A stretch of 64,000 nucleotides of DNA, from assembly GCA_008729055.1 (NCBI GenBank), contig SDUX01000004.1, positions 682,001 through 746,000 on the forward strand. Direction: 5' to 3'. How positions within the stretch are numbered: the stretch's first letter is position 1; every line of letters begins with the position of its first letter. Shown here one piece after another: positions 11,924-21,838 of the stretch. This DNA comes from Pyropia haitanensis (lineage: Eukaryota; Rhodophyta; Bangiophyceae; Bangiales; Bangiaceae). The notes under the pieces are model-generated. The model saw only the letters and a list, made by a program, of their open reading frames with translations, ran no database searches and was not told the origin of the DNA. Made by a program: the position numbers and the translations under genes.

Positions 11924-13323
11924 ATGGCCCCGGTCGCGCCGCCCGCCCCCCCCCCATCCCGGCTCCAGCCAAGCGCCTCTTCCTCCTCTCCACTTTGCTG
12001 CCGACCGCTCTGGCAGCGGTGGCGCTCCCTCACTCTCCCACGTGGCCTGGCGCGCTGGCGGTTGGCTCCCTAGCGTCGCTCCCCCTGCTGCTGGGCGTCG
12101 CGCGGCTGGCGCCGCCGCTCCTCACGTACGCTCCCCACCCGGCCCTCGGAGCGGGCGCCGCCGCTGCCGCCGCCGCCGCGGCACCGTCCGCCCCCCCAGC
12201 AGCAGCGTTGGGCGGGTACGTCAAGATGCCCGCTGCGATGGTGGTGTTTGCGGTGGGCGTGGCGATCGTAGACACCCTGCCGCTGGTGGTGGTCACATCG
12301 CTCCTGGGATTCATGTCCGTATGGGGCGTCTACGCCATGGGCGTGTGGGGGGGGCTCGTCATTGCCGCCCGGCGGACTGGTGGGGTGGGGGGGGCGCTCG
12401 CTGCTCCCGCTCTGGGCGCCGGCGACGCCGAGGCGCCGCCCGCCGCACCGCCCGGTACTACCGCCACTGCCGAGGGGGCGGCCGCCGCCGCGGTGGGTGC
12501 GGCTCGCCGCTGGCGGGCTGTGGCGGAGGCGTGCTTGGCCGCCGCCGCGGGTGCGGGCGTGGCGGGCGCGCTGCGGACGGTAGGCGGGGTCGCGTCGGGC
12601 GGGGTGCGGGTCGCCGCGGGCGCGGTCGCGGGCGGGGCGGCTGCCGCGGCTGGCCGGTGGGGGCGGTCACCTCCCGTCAGCCCGCCTGAAGTTGTCAGCG
12701 ACGGCAGCAGCGGCGGCGGTGGCGCCGGCGGCGCCGGCAGTAGTGCTGCCGCTGCCGCGCCCGCCCGTACAGTCCTGTGTGCGGCAACCGCGGGGCTGGT
12801 CGCCGCCGCCGCTGGCACCGCCACGGCCGCTAGCGGCAAGCCATGGGTGGAAGCCACGGCGGTGCCGCTGGCGTGGGGTGCTGCCGCTGGCGCCGCGTGG
12901 GTAGCGGCGCTCCTCAGCCACGCGCGGACGGCGGCGCCGTACTGGGACCCCGCTGATTGGGGGTCGCTCGTCCGCCCAGGGGGGGTGCTGGCGGCTGCGC
13001 TCGCGGCGCTGGCGGTCCCCGCCGCGGTGCGGCTCGGTGGGGAGGGTGGGGTGGCGGCCGCCGCGGCGGGCGCGGCCCGCCTCGCGGCGGAACGCGCGGC
13101 GGGCGCGGTCGCTGAGCGGCCGCCGACCGCCGACTGGCAGCGGTGCGCGCGCGCGCGGTGCGTGCGGCTGGTGGTGGTGGCGGTGGTGGAGACGGTCGTG
13201 GCGGCGGGGGAGGTGTGTGGGTGGTGGGGGCGGCGGCGGCTGGGACTCGTCAGCGCCGTCTTTCTGCTCGGCGCCGTCGGGCTGGGCGACGCGGGGACGG
13301 GAATCGCGTGGGTGTTTTCATGA
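11924..13323 (+). CDS. Ala-rich multi-pass membrane protein, unknown (one frame break)
   Basis: About 466 residues from ATG 11924 (MAPVAPPAP) if one C is added to the 10-base C run at 11946-11955; without that the long open frame has no ATG before 12226. Predicted membrane segments by eye: LFLLSTLLPTALAAVA, a second near GSLASLPLLLGVARL, a pair within MVVFAVGVAIVDTLPLVVV and TSLLGFMSVWGVYAMGVWGG, then several Ala/Gly/Val segments and a C-terminal pair ending GLGDAGTGIAWVFS. Between them lie low-complexity Ala/Gly/Ser loops. I do not recognise a family; a transporter or plastid-envelope protein are possibilities only. Confidence 0.58.
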
Positions 13324-14552
13324 CATTCGCTCAAGTTTCACATGTACCCTTTTTCGGCGACTTGGTTGTCCCTCTTTGGCACAGGCCAAGGCGCTCTGGC
13401 GACTGGAGGAAGCCCCATCCCGATGGTATGCCTTGAAGCGCAGCTGCATCCATTCAGGCATCCTCCGCGTCATCCTTGTGTGGCGGAGTCGTTGGCGCTC
13501 GTCTGTTGAGGTGGCTAAACGGCTGCTCGGGCGCACGACCTACTCCTTTCCCTGCGCCCCACAGAAGAGCGCAGAATTGAACTGCCGCCCGCTGGAGCCA
13601 CAGACCCATTGTTTCGTCTCTGTTGTCCTTCACCAGGATACACAGGTCTCTGGTTACTTGTGGTTCTCTCTGCCTTCTCGACGCCGGAGGGAGTGGGGTC
13701 GCGCGCGACTAACCCGCGATGCAGTGGCTCTGCTGTTCGCAGGCAAGCTGTGCGCACGGCCAGCTGCAGCTCTCCGCGCCGTCGGACGGTGCGCACTCAA
13801 TCAGCACCAAGGGTCTGTCTCAGTTGATGAGGCACGGGGCCAAAGTTCATCTTCGCCGCTGCATATCTCCACAACTGTGTATACCTCAGCGACAACACGC
13901 ATACCGCTGGATAGAGGGACTCACGAACAGTCCGTTTGTACGAAAAAACAGATACCTCTATTTCGCTGTTGGTTTGATTGCATCGAGACCAGGGTTGGCA
14001 AAAACCTAACATTTTTTGTTCCTGCTTTGATTAATCTATAGATTAAATCAATGCACTTTTTTTGTTTTTTGCTTTATATACGTTTTTTTCTTGATTCAAT
14101 TACATCTTGTAAGTTGTCTCGGTCGGTGTGAACAAGTGCGACGACTGTCAAAAAGCTTCGGCGGATAACATGTTGTCCAACCCCCCCCCAGAGGTGCTGT
14201 GGGAAGTTTGATAAGTGGATAACACCCCCCGCCGTTATCAAATCCCTCACTCCACTCTGACCCAGGCAATTGGCGGCTGTCCATCGCTCGCCACACCGCC
14301 GCGTCCCGGCCGCGCGTGTCTGCGATCGGCTCGACCCGGCCGCCCCGCCCCTTCCCGCCCGCCTCACCCTCCCCCCCCCCCCCCTCGGTTCCGCTGGTGA
14401 CTACGGCCCCGCTCCCCCCCTCCCCCCCTCTCTCTAACCACCTTGTTCCATTCTTCCTCCACCGCTCTACACAATCCCACCCCGTTGGTTTCCATCCGTT
14501 CTCCATTGGCCACCCCCTCCACCTTCCTGCCGCCTCCGGCGGGCCCCTCGCC
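13324..14552. other. Gene-free stretch with AT-rich island upstream of NUP62
   Basis: Between two plus-strand genes. The first part is ordinary; 13960-14115 is an AT-rich island (separate entry); 14170-14550 is C-rich leader DNA next to the NUP62 start. Open frames antisense to NUP62 run into it but are shadows. Confidence 0.5.
13960..14115. promoter_or_regulatory. AT-rich island with 16-bp perfect palindrome
   Basis: An AT-rich block in otherwise GC-rich DNA. It contains the perfect palindrome TTAATCTATAGATTAA at 14031-14046, T-rich tracts on either side and TTTATATA at 14073-14080. Could be the transcription end region of the upstream gene, a promoter or nucleosome-free element of NUP62, or a matrix/origin-type element; the sequence does not decide. 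Confidence 0.35.
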
Positions 14553-17158
14553 ATGGCCTTTCCCGCCTCGTCGGCGGGCGGCAGCCTCTTTGGCGCCCCC
14601 GCGTCGGGTGCGGGCACCACCTCTGCGTTTGGTGCGCCCGCCACGGCCGCGGCGCCCGCCCCCGCGTTTGGGGCGCCCGCCGCCACAGCCGCGGCGCCCG
14701 CGTTTGGCGCCGCCCCCGCCGCCGCCGCCGCGACGCCGTTTGCCACCCCCGCCGCCGGCGGCGGCAGCCTCTTTGTCACCCCCGCGTCGGCCGCGCCCGC
14801 GGCGGGCAGCCTCTTTGGCGCCCCCGCCGCGGGTGCCGCCGGCGGTTCCGCCCCGCCAGCGGCGGGCGGCGGCTTTTCCTGGGGCGCCGCCGCCGCCCCC
14901 GCGGCGGCGGCGGCGGCGACGCCCGCCGCCCCCACCGCGACGGCCAACCCGTTTGGCACGCCCGCTTCGACGGCGGGCGCGCCCGCGGGAGGGGCCGCCG
15001 CCACCCCCGCGACGGCCGCTAGCGGCCTGTTTGGCACCCCCGCGTCGACGGCGGCGGCGGCAGGCACGGGCGCGGCCGCGGGCGGCGGCGCGTTTGGCGC
15101 GTTTGGCGCGCCGCCGGCGTCGGCGGCGTTGGGCGGCTTTTCGTTTGGCCCGCCCGCCGCCGCCCCCGCCGCCGCCCCCGCCGCCGGCGCGGCCGCGGCG
15201 CCGGCCGCGCCCGCGGGGGGGGGCGCCGGCTTTGGCGCGTTTGGCGCGCCCGCGCCGGCCGCGTCGGCGGCGGCGGCGCCGGCGGCGCCGGCAGGGGGGC
15301 TGTTTGGGGCACCCGCGCCGGCGGCGGCGGCGGCGCCCGCCGCGTCGGCCGCGCCCGCCGCGGGCGGCGGGCTCTTTGGCGCCGCGACGCCGGCCGCGTC
15401 GGCGGCGGCGCCCGCGGCGGGTGGCCTGTTTGGCGGCGCCGCGCCGGCAGCGGCGGCGGGCGCCCCGGCCACTGCCGCGGGCGGCCTCTTTGGCGCCGCG
15501 GCCGCGCCGGCCGCGTCGGCCGCGCCGTCGGCGGGTGCGTTTGGCGCGCCCGCCGCCGCGCCCGCCACGTCGGGCGGGCTCTTTGGCGCACCGCCGCCAG
15601 CCACGTCGGCGGCGGCGGCGGCGGCGCCCGCAGCGCCTGCGGCAAGTGCCGGCGGCCTATTCGGCGCGGCGCCTGCGGGGGGCGGCCTCTTTGGCGCGCC
15701 GCCGGCCACGTCGGCGGCGGCGGCGGCGGCGCCCGCAACGTCCGCACCGCCGGCGTCGTCGGCCGCGGCGGCGGCGTCGCTGGGGGGCCTCTTTGGCGCC
15801 GCCCCCACGCCGGCGGCGGCGCCGGACACGTCCGCGGCGGCCGCACCCGCCGCGTCCGCGGCGGCGCCGGCCTCGGCGGGGCGGTCGGGCGGCCTGTCGC
15901 TGGGCGGCTTTGGCCTGACCGCCCCGCCGGCGACGTCCGCGGCGGCGGCGGCGCCGCCGCCCGCGTCGTCGTCGGCGGGCGGCTTCTCGCTGGCCGGGGG
16001 CACCGGCAGCGGCGGGGCGGCCACGTCGGCAGCGCCGCCGGCATCGACGACGGCGGCGGCGGCGCCGGTGTCGTCTGCCGCGCCAGCCTCGTCGACGGCG
16101 CTGGCCGCGCCCGCCGCGGCGGGCGGCTTTTCATTTGCGGCCACGTCGGCGCCGGCGGCGTCTTCGACGCCCGCGACGACGGGGGGGGGGGGGAGCACCG
16201 CCGGCGCTGCTGCCACCGACGCATCGGCGGCGGCGGCCGTGCCGGCGGCAGCCGCGGATGGGGCGGCGGCCGCGCCGGCGGCTCCGTCGGGCGGCGCACC
16301 CGCCCCTACGACGGACGCGCTCGCCACCTCTGGGGCGCCCGCTCCCGTATCCACCTCCACGGCGGTGGCGGCGCCCGCGACGTCGGCGGCGCCCGCCACC
16401 ACCACCACCGCCGCGGCTGCCGCGCCGTCCACCACCGTCGCCAACGGCACGGTGGCAACGGCGACGGCGGCCGCCGCGCCGCTCGAGGTGCCCAGCGACA
16501 TCCGGTCCCTGTCGGTCGGGGAGCTGGTGCACAAGTGGGGCGACGAGGTGGCCTCCCTGTCGTCGACGTTCCGCACCTCTGCGGCGGCGGTGTCCCGCTG
16601 GGACGCGGCGGTCGCCGCGTCCGAGGCGGCGGTTACCTCCCTCCACCGCGACGCGCTGGTTGTGTCCGAGGCGCAGACCGCGCTGGTCGCCGAGCTGGAC
16701 GCTGTCGAGGCACAGCAGGAGGAGCTGGCCGCCCTCGTCGGCGCCATGGAGGCCGAAGCCGCCCGCGTGTATGGCGGCGTGGGCGGCAGCGGCACGGGGG
16801 GGGGGGGGAGGGCGGCGGCGCCGCGGGCGAGCGCCGCCGCCTCTACGACACCGCGTCGGGGGTGCAGCGGGAGCTGGACGGCCTCGCCGAGGACGTGGCG
16901 GAGCTGGTCAAGGAGATGAATGGGGTGGAGGGGGGGGGTGGCGCCGGTGGCGTTGCGGCCGACGCGCCGCCGGGCGACGTGCTGCCGCAGGTGGTGGCGG
17001 TGCTCAACGCGCACCTCAACAGCCTCGAGTACTTGGAGGACAATGCGAGCGCACTGCAGCGTAAGGTGCGGCGCGTGCGGTCGGCGGTGGAGGAGGTGGG
17101 CCGCGAGCGGGGGCGCGCGTCGGGGGCGGGGGGGCGCCGCCTGGGCGGGAGGAGGTGA
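14553..17158 (+). CDS. NUP62: Nucleoporin Nup62/Nsp1 (FG-repeat plus coiled-coil), one frame break
   Basis: Central-channel nuclear pore protein. ATG 14553 opens MAFPASSAGGSLFGAP. Residues to about 640 are an Ala/Pro spacer studded with FG repeats (LFGAP, AFGAP, GLFGA, GGFSFG). The Nsp1-type C-terminal domain begins near PLEVPSDIRSLSVGELVHKW and continues with a coiled coil through ALVAELDAVEAQQEEL. At the 13-base G run 16796-16808 the frame breaks; adding one G continues into ERRRLYDTASGVQREL, VVAVLNAHLNSLEYLEDNA and LQRKVRRVRSAVEEV, the conserved end of Nup62. With the correction the protein is 868 residues. Family certain; the break is most simply an assembly error. Confidence 0.9.
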
Positions 17159-17757
17159 GAGGATGACGGGGGGGCGGGGGACGGGGGGGCGGGATGAGAG
17201 GGGCTAGGAGGGGATGGCGCTGCTGCTAGCTCCTGTGGTGCCCAATGACACAACGAGTGCATGACGGCCGCCTGTCTTCTTGTTGTGGCCGCCCCTCATC
17301 GGCCCGTGTATCGCGCCCGTCGTGCCCGTCGCGCGGGCGGGCGGGCGGCCGCACCCGCTTCCGCAGGCCGGCTCGACCCCGCGCGATGCCATCGCATCGG
17401 CGCGCGGGCGCACGGCCGTGGCGGCTGCCGCTCCCCCCTCCCCACGCCACTCCCGGGCCTTGCAACGCCGCGGCGTCACTCGTGGTGAGGACGCCCGCCC
17501 CGCGGCGATAGGACCGCCCACCTCGCCCGCCGTGTGCGCGCGGTGTGGCCAAGCGGGGAGGTTTGCAGCGGGAAGGGCACCCGCGATGGGTCCGCCGGTG
17601 GACCTGCTTGTCATGTGCGCGGTGCGTGGCTGTACGGCCGGGCCGTACCTAGTGTTTTTTTTTTTCTTGTTTGCTACAACGACGCCTCATCCTGGGTCGC
17701 CCGTGCTCGCCTCCCCCCCGTCCCCCCCTCCCTCCCCCTGCGCGCCTTCCCTCTCCT
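17159..17757. other. Gene-free stretch between convergent NUP62 and carbonic anhydrase
   Basis: GC-rich DNA with a T run near 17655-17666 that could serve 3'-end formation. Nothing else recognised. Confidence 0.4.
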
Positions 17758-18621
17758 CTACTGAGCGCCGTAGCACTGGATCTCCCGGTCATTGCGCGGC
17801 TGCACCGGCCGGTTGACGCCCTCGGCGCCCTCGTGGATGTCCGTGGCGAAGCGTGCCAGCTGCCGCCGCGACGCGCGCACCGGCTGGCTCTGCATCAGCC
17901 ACTCGACGCCCTCGGTGCACGGCGGCGTGGTGAGGCTGCCGCCCCACGCGCAAAAGCCTGACTCGGGGATGAGGAGGTTGTCCCACAGGTCGCCGACCGG
18001 CACGTCGGCGCCCGCCTCGAGGCCGTCGAGGACCTCGTCGAGGACGGCGTTGGCTTGGCCGAGCTCGAGGAAGACGCCGACGACGGCCAGCTTGGGCGCC
18101 TCGTCGTGCTTGGCCGCCTCGTGGGTGGCCATGACCAGGTGCGCCTCCATCGCGAGCGATTTACCCGCCCGCCGGTGCTCGGACGCCTCGTGGAAGTGCA
18201 GGTTGGTGAAGAAGTAGGTGCGGTCTTGCCACCGCAGGCTGCCGCACCGCCCAAACGTGGCGCACGTCGTCGCCATGTTTACGCGGCCCTCGTGGGGCAC
18301 CAGCGTCAGCGACGGAGGCAGCGACAGGACGGACTCCATGGTCATGTTGCCCTTGGCACCTCGCAGCTTCCACGCGGGGATGTCGATGGGCGACTGCTGC
18401 TTGCCGCTGGCACACTGCTTGAACGACGGGTGGAGTTCACCCCAGTGGGCGGGGCCCTTGGGGCCATCCAAGTAGTTCCAGTCGGCCTTTGCCTTGCCGC
18501 CGCCGCCGGTGCCCGCGATGCCGCGCAGGACTGGCCTGCCGGCGGCGGCGGGGAGGATAGCGGCGGCGGCGGCGACAGCGGCGGCAAAGGAGACAAGGGG
18601 CAAGAGCGGGCGACGGGCCAT
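17758..18621 (-). CDS. Alpha-type carbonic anhydrase, secreted or organelle-targeted
   Basis: Zinc enzyme converting CO2 and water to bicarbonate. 287 residues from ATG 18621. Residues 1-28 (MARRPLLPLVSFAAAVAAAA...) form a signal peptide. The alpha-CA domain shows WNYLDGPKGPAHWGEL, KQQSPIDI at 74-81, NLHFHEASEH with zinc ligands His142 and His144, the third ligand His161 in MEAHLVM, and GSLTTPPCTEGVEW. Cys70 and the Cys of TPPC match the usual disulfide. Length and all catalytic residues are normal, so it should be active. In algae such enzymes sit outside the cell or in the thylakoid lumen and feed carbon to Rubisco; which applies here is not shown. Confidence 0.97.
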   Translation of the reverse strand: MARRPLLPLVSFAAAVAAAAAILPAAAGRPVLRGIAGTGGGGKAKADWNYLDGPKGPAHWGELHPSFKQCASGKQQSPIDIPAWKLRGAKGNMTMESVLSLPPSLTLVPHEGRVNMATTCATFGRCGSLRWQDRTYFFTNLHFHEASEHRRAGKSLAMEAHLVMATHEAAKHDEAPKLAVVGVFLELGQANAVLDEVLDGLEAGADVPVGDLWDNLLIPESGFCAWGGSLTTPPCTEGVEWLMQSQPVRASRRQLARFATDIHEGAEGVNRPVQPRNDREIQCYGAQ

Positions 18622-21600
18622 GTCTGCGGCGAAAGGCGGACGAGGAGGATGGTGGCGGGCGGTCAGCAGCCGAGGCCGGAGCCTGTGGGTAGGATAAGGT
18701 GTCAAACAAGGAAGTCACTAGCTGCGTGGGTAAAAGGGGGCAGAGTTGCTGTGAGCGGACAGGTGAGGTGTCTTCGTCAGCAGGAGAAGCACCGCTCGTG
18801 ACGAGAGCGAAGGACGTTTGTAATGGAGGAGGGGGTCGGCTGGGTAGCTGGTGTGTGTCGTGTGGAGGCGTGCCGCGGAATGTTGTACCGCTGGTGCGGT
18901 CGGCGGGGGGCCCTCTTGTACGGTGGCGCCGCACCCAGGACTTGGCAGAGCGAGCAGAGTCCCGCAACTGGCAGACGGCTGTCCCACGCAGCGACCCGGC
19001 GGCGGTGCGGTCGCCCGACGCCGCCGCGCCGGGCGGTCGCCCGCCCCGTGCGCGCTGCGGGCTTGGCGCGACGCGCGTCCCCGGGCAGCAGCGACGGCGG
19101 CGGCAGCGGCGGCCGTCCACCCCGACGGGACCCGAGCCCCACCCGAAAACACGTCGCCTCGCACGGAGCGTCCACTGGTGGACAAGACGGCAGTGGAGGA
19201 TGGGGCAAGGCGAGGGGTGGGGGCGACGCGGGGGGGGTACGCCGGGTCCAACCCTTCCCACTGCGTGTCCCCCGCGAGGGCGGGGCGGGGATTCTGGTTG
19301 CGAGCGCCAGCGACGAGGCACACCCCATTCGTCGGCCGCCCCGTTTGAACGGCCCCCTTGTGAGGCAGTGCATGGAAGCCTCATACAACCAGCGTGCCAC
19401 GCAATGTCCCCGAGGAAGCTCAGCGTTGGGGGGGGGCAGGTGCCGTGGGAGTAGGGTGGTGTTCTGGAGGAGAGCGCACCCGAGCAGGGGAAGCGGCGTA
19501 ACTGGGAAGGCGGGGAGGAAGGGCAGCACCTGCCTAAAATACACAGGCCGACGCGTCCCGTCCAGACCGACGCAAGCGTACGACGGCCGCTGGCGCAGCG
19601 GCGCACGCCCGTGCCAGCCCCTCTGCCGCCCGCCGTGGCCAGAGCGTCCCGTAAGAATGGCGGCGCGGCCCGCTACGGGTGCGGGTGTGAGGGGCGTGTC
19701 ATCGACAGGCGGCCACGCTTCCTCCCGCGCCGCCGCCCGTCATCGCGACGGCGCCTCGCCCGCACCACCCCTTCACTGCCGCCCTCCGCTTTGTACGCCA
19801 GGCGGCGGTGCTGGGTGGGAGACCGCGCCCCGGCAACGCCCACCACGACCGACGCCACCAGCGGTGTCTTTGGCCAAGTCCCCGACCCAGTCGGCACCGA
19901 GCGGGGCCGCGGGTCGTGCATGGCAAAGGGGGAGGGACTCGACGGCCACCCCCACCAGACGGGCCCACGCCGCTGACCCGCCGCGATTCGCACCGAGCGG
20001 GACCGCGGGCAGTGAGCGCACGGGCGCAGGGCGGTCGGGGCGAGCGGGAGGGCGGGGCGACGCGGACGACCCCGCCCTCCCGCGCCAGACGGTCCCGCCC
20101 CGCGCTCCCCCCCGGCCAGCACCCGCCGTCCTCCGCCGTGGGACGGAGAAAACGGAGAGGCCCTTCCGCCTCCCGCCTCGGCGGGCGTGCGCCCGACGGG
20201 GCCCCCCGCGGCGGGCCCGCCCCGCCGACTTGGTGGATGACAATGATCCCCCACCGCGGGTGGGGCCCGCCGCCCGCCTTCCCTCCCCCGTCAAAACCGA
20301 TGGATGCGGCGGCCGTGGGGGTGGCTGGTGGTGGCGGCGACGGCGGAGGCGCGTGAGCCCCAGCTCCGTCGTGTCCCCCCTGGCCAAGGGAGCGTCGAGG
20401 ACAACGGGGCGGCCGCGATGTGGGGAGGGGGGGGGCGGGAAAGGCAAGATGGGGCAGGGTTCCCCGGGGGGCGGGCGATCCACCCCCCTGGCGCACCTTC
20501 CCCCCGGACGTGCGCCACACATCAAACGGCGGGCTGCGGCCGCCTCTTTCTGGCGCGCGCGCCGCGTTGGTGCCGCCGCCACGGCCGGTTGGGCGGCGGC
20601 ACGCGGCGCCCGTTGGCACGGGGCGGCACACCGCCTCGCCGGTAGGCTGGACCAATGGGCGTGCGAGGTATAGGGGGCACCGGGGGGCAGACGTCCCGCA
20701 ATCCCGTCGGGGGCGGCAGGCTTCCTCCCCCTCCCCCCGCCTCCCGTTGGGCGTGGCCGTTGACTCAACAGAGGGGGGACGCCGGGGCGGGCAGCAAAGA
20801 CGCACCGCCGTTGATTTTTGCATGAATGAACGGCGGTACAGGAAAGGGGTGGTTCCTCGACTCGCCGCCGCGGTGGCACGTGGCTGCGCTCTTCCCGGGG
20901 TGGTGGCACGGCGCTGCGCCTGCCGTTTGGCCGCCTCGTACAGAGGCGATGGTATCGTTTGAATGTCCTACGGATCGGGGAGGGGTGGTGGGTGGTGCCG
21001 AGGCGATACGCATCACACACGCACCCCCGCCGCCCCCCCCACGTGCGGGCACCGCCGGCCGCTAGCGGCCGCACACGCCGCGCACAGCGCGGGGTTCCAG
21101 GCGGCGCGTGTGCGGATCCACCGCCGCCGTTCTCTTTCCCTGGGGGCGCGCATTGGTGGGCCGGCCGTGGGGGCCCGACCGCGCCGGCACGAGCGCCACG
21201 CCACCAAAAACAGACGCACTGGCGGGGGCACGTCACGCAGACTGACGCACGCAGCGTGGCAACGGGTCCCGCCGCGGCGGCTGGTGCGTAGTTTGCTCGC
21301 ACGGGCGCCACGCTCGGTTGCTCTTCCCGCCGCGCGGCAGCGCGGCCGGCGAGGACGCCGGGAGGGGGAGGGCGGACGGCCGGCGGCCGCCGATGACGCG
21401 GCGGTCGCTTGTCGTGACGGCCGCCCGCGTGGCCGCACCGCCCCCTCCGCGTGGGGCGCGGAACGGTCTCGCCGTGGGGAGCCAGCCGCGAAGCACGTGT
21501 CCCACCGCCGCACCGTACGAGCGGCGGCGGGGCGTCTCGCGTCTCTCGTCGCCCCCTCCCGTACGCTAGCGACGTCTCATGGGGGACGGGCGCCCTCTCA

Positions 21601-21838
21601 AGCAACAGCCCCCCCCTCCTTGTAGCACCCCACCCCCAGCGCACAGGGGGCCAACGGCACCAGCTCGGTTGTGGCCGCCCGCCATCATCGCTCCTACTCC
21701 ACACTGTCCCTCACCAACTACCCCACCATCAAGCAGTCTGTCCACCGCCGCCACCTGTATCCCACACGAACGGAACCGGCCTACCCGTCGGCCCCACAAA
21801 AAAAAGGAAAAAAGAGCCAATGTCTTCGCCAGAGCCGT
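18622..21838. other. 3.2-kb stretch with no supported gene
   Basis: Very long open frames exist on both strands (for example 19773-21704 minus and 18823-20673 plus), but their products are Arg/Pro/Gly-rich without motifs and change character with no frame preference, as expected where stop codons are rare. No splice-bounded conserved exon found. Confidence 0.45.

Noticed and set aside
14096..17014. 972-codon open frame on the minus strand opposite NUP62
   Set aside because: Product is Ala/Pro/Asp low complexity mirroring the FG-repeat region; the plus strand carries a recognisable Nup62. It is an antisense shadow made possible by scarce stop codons.
19773..21704. 643-codon minus-strand frame and overlapping 616-codon plus-strand frame at 18823-20673
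   Set aside because: Arg/Pro/Gly-rich with no motif, no helix pattern and no preferred frame; typical of non-coding GC-rich DNA here.
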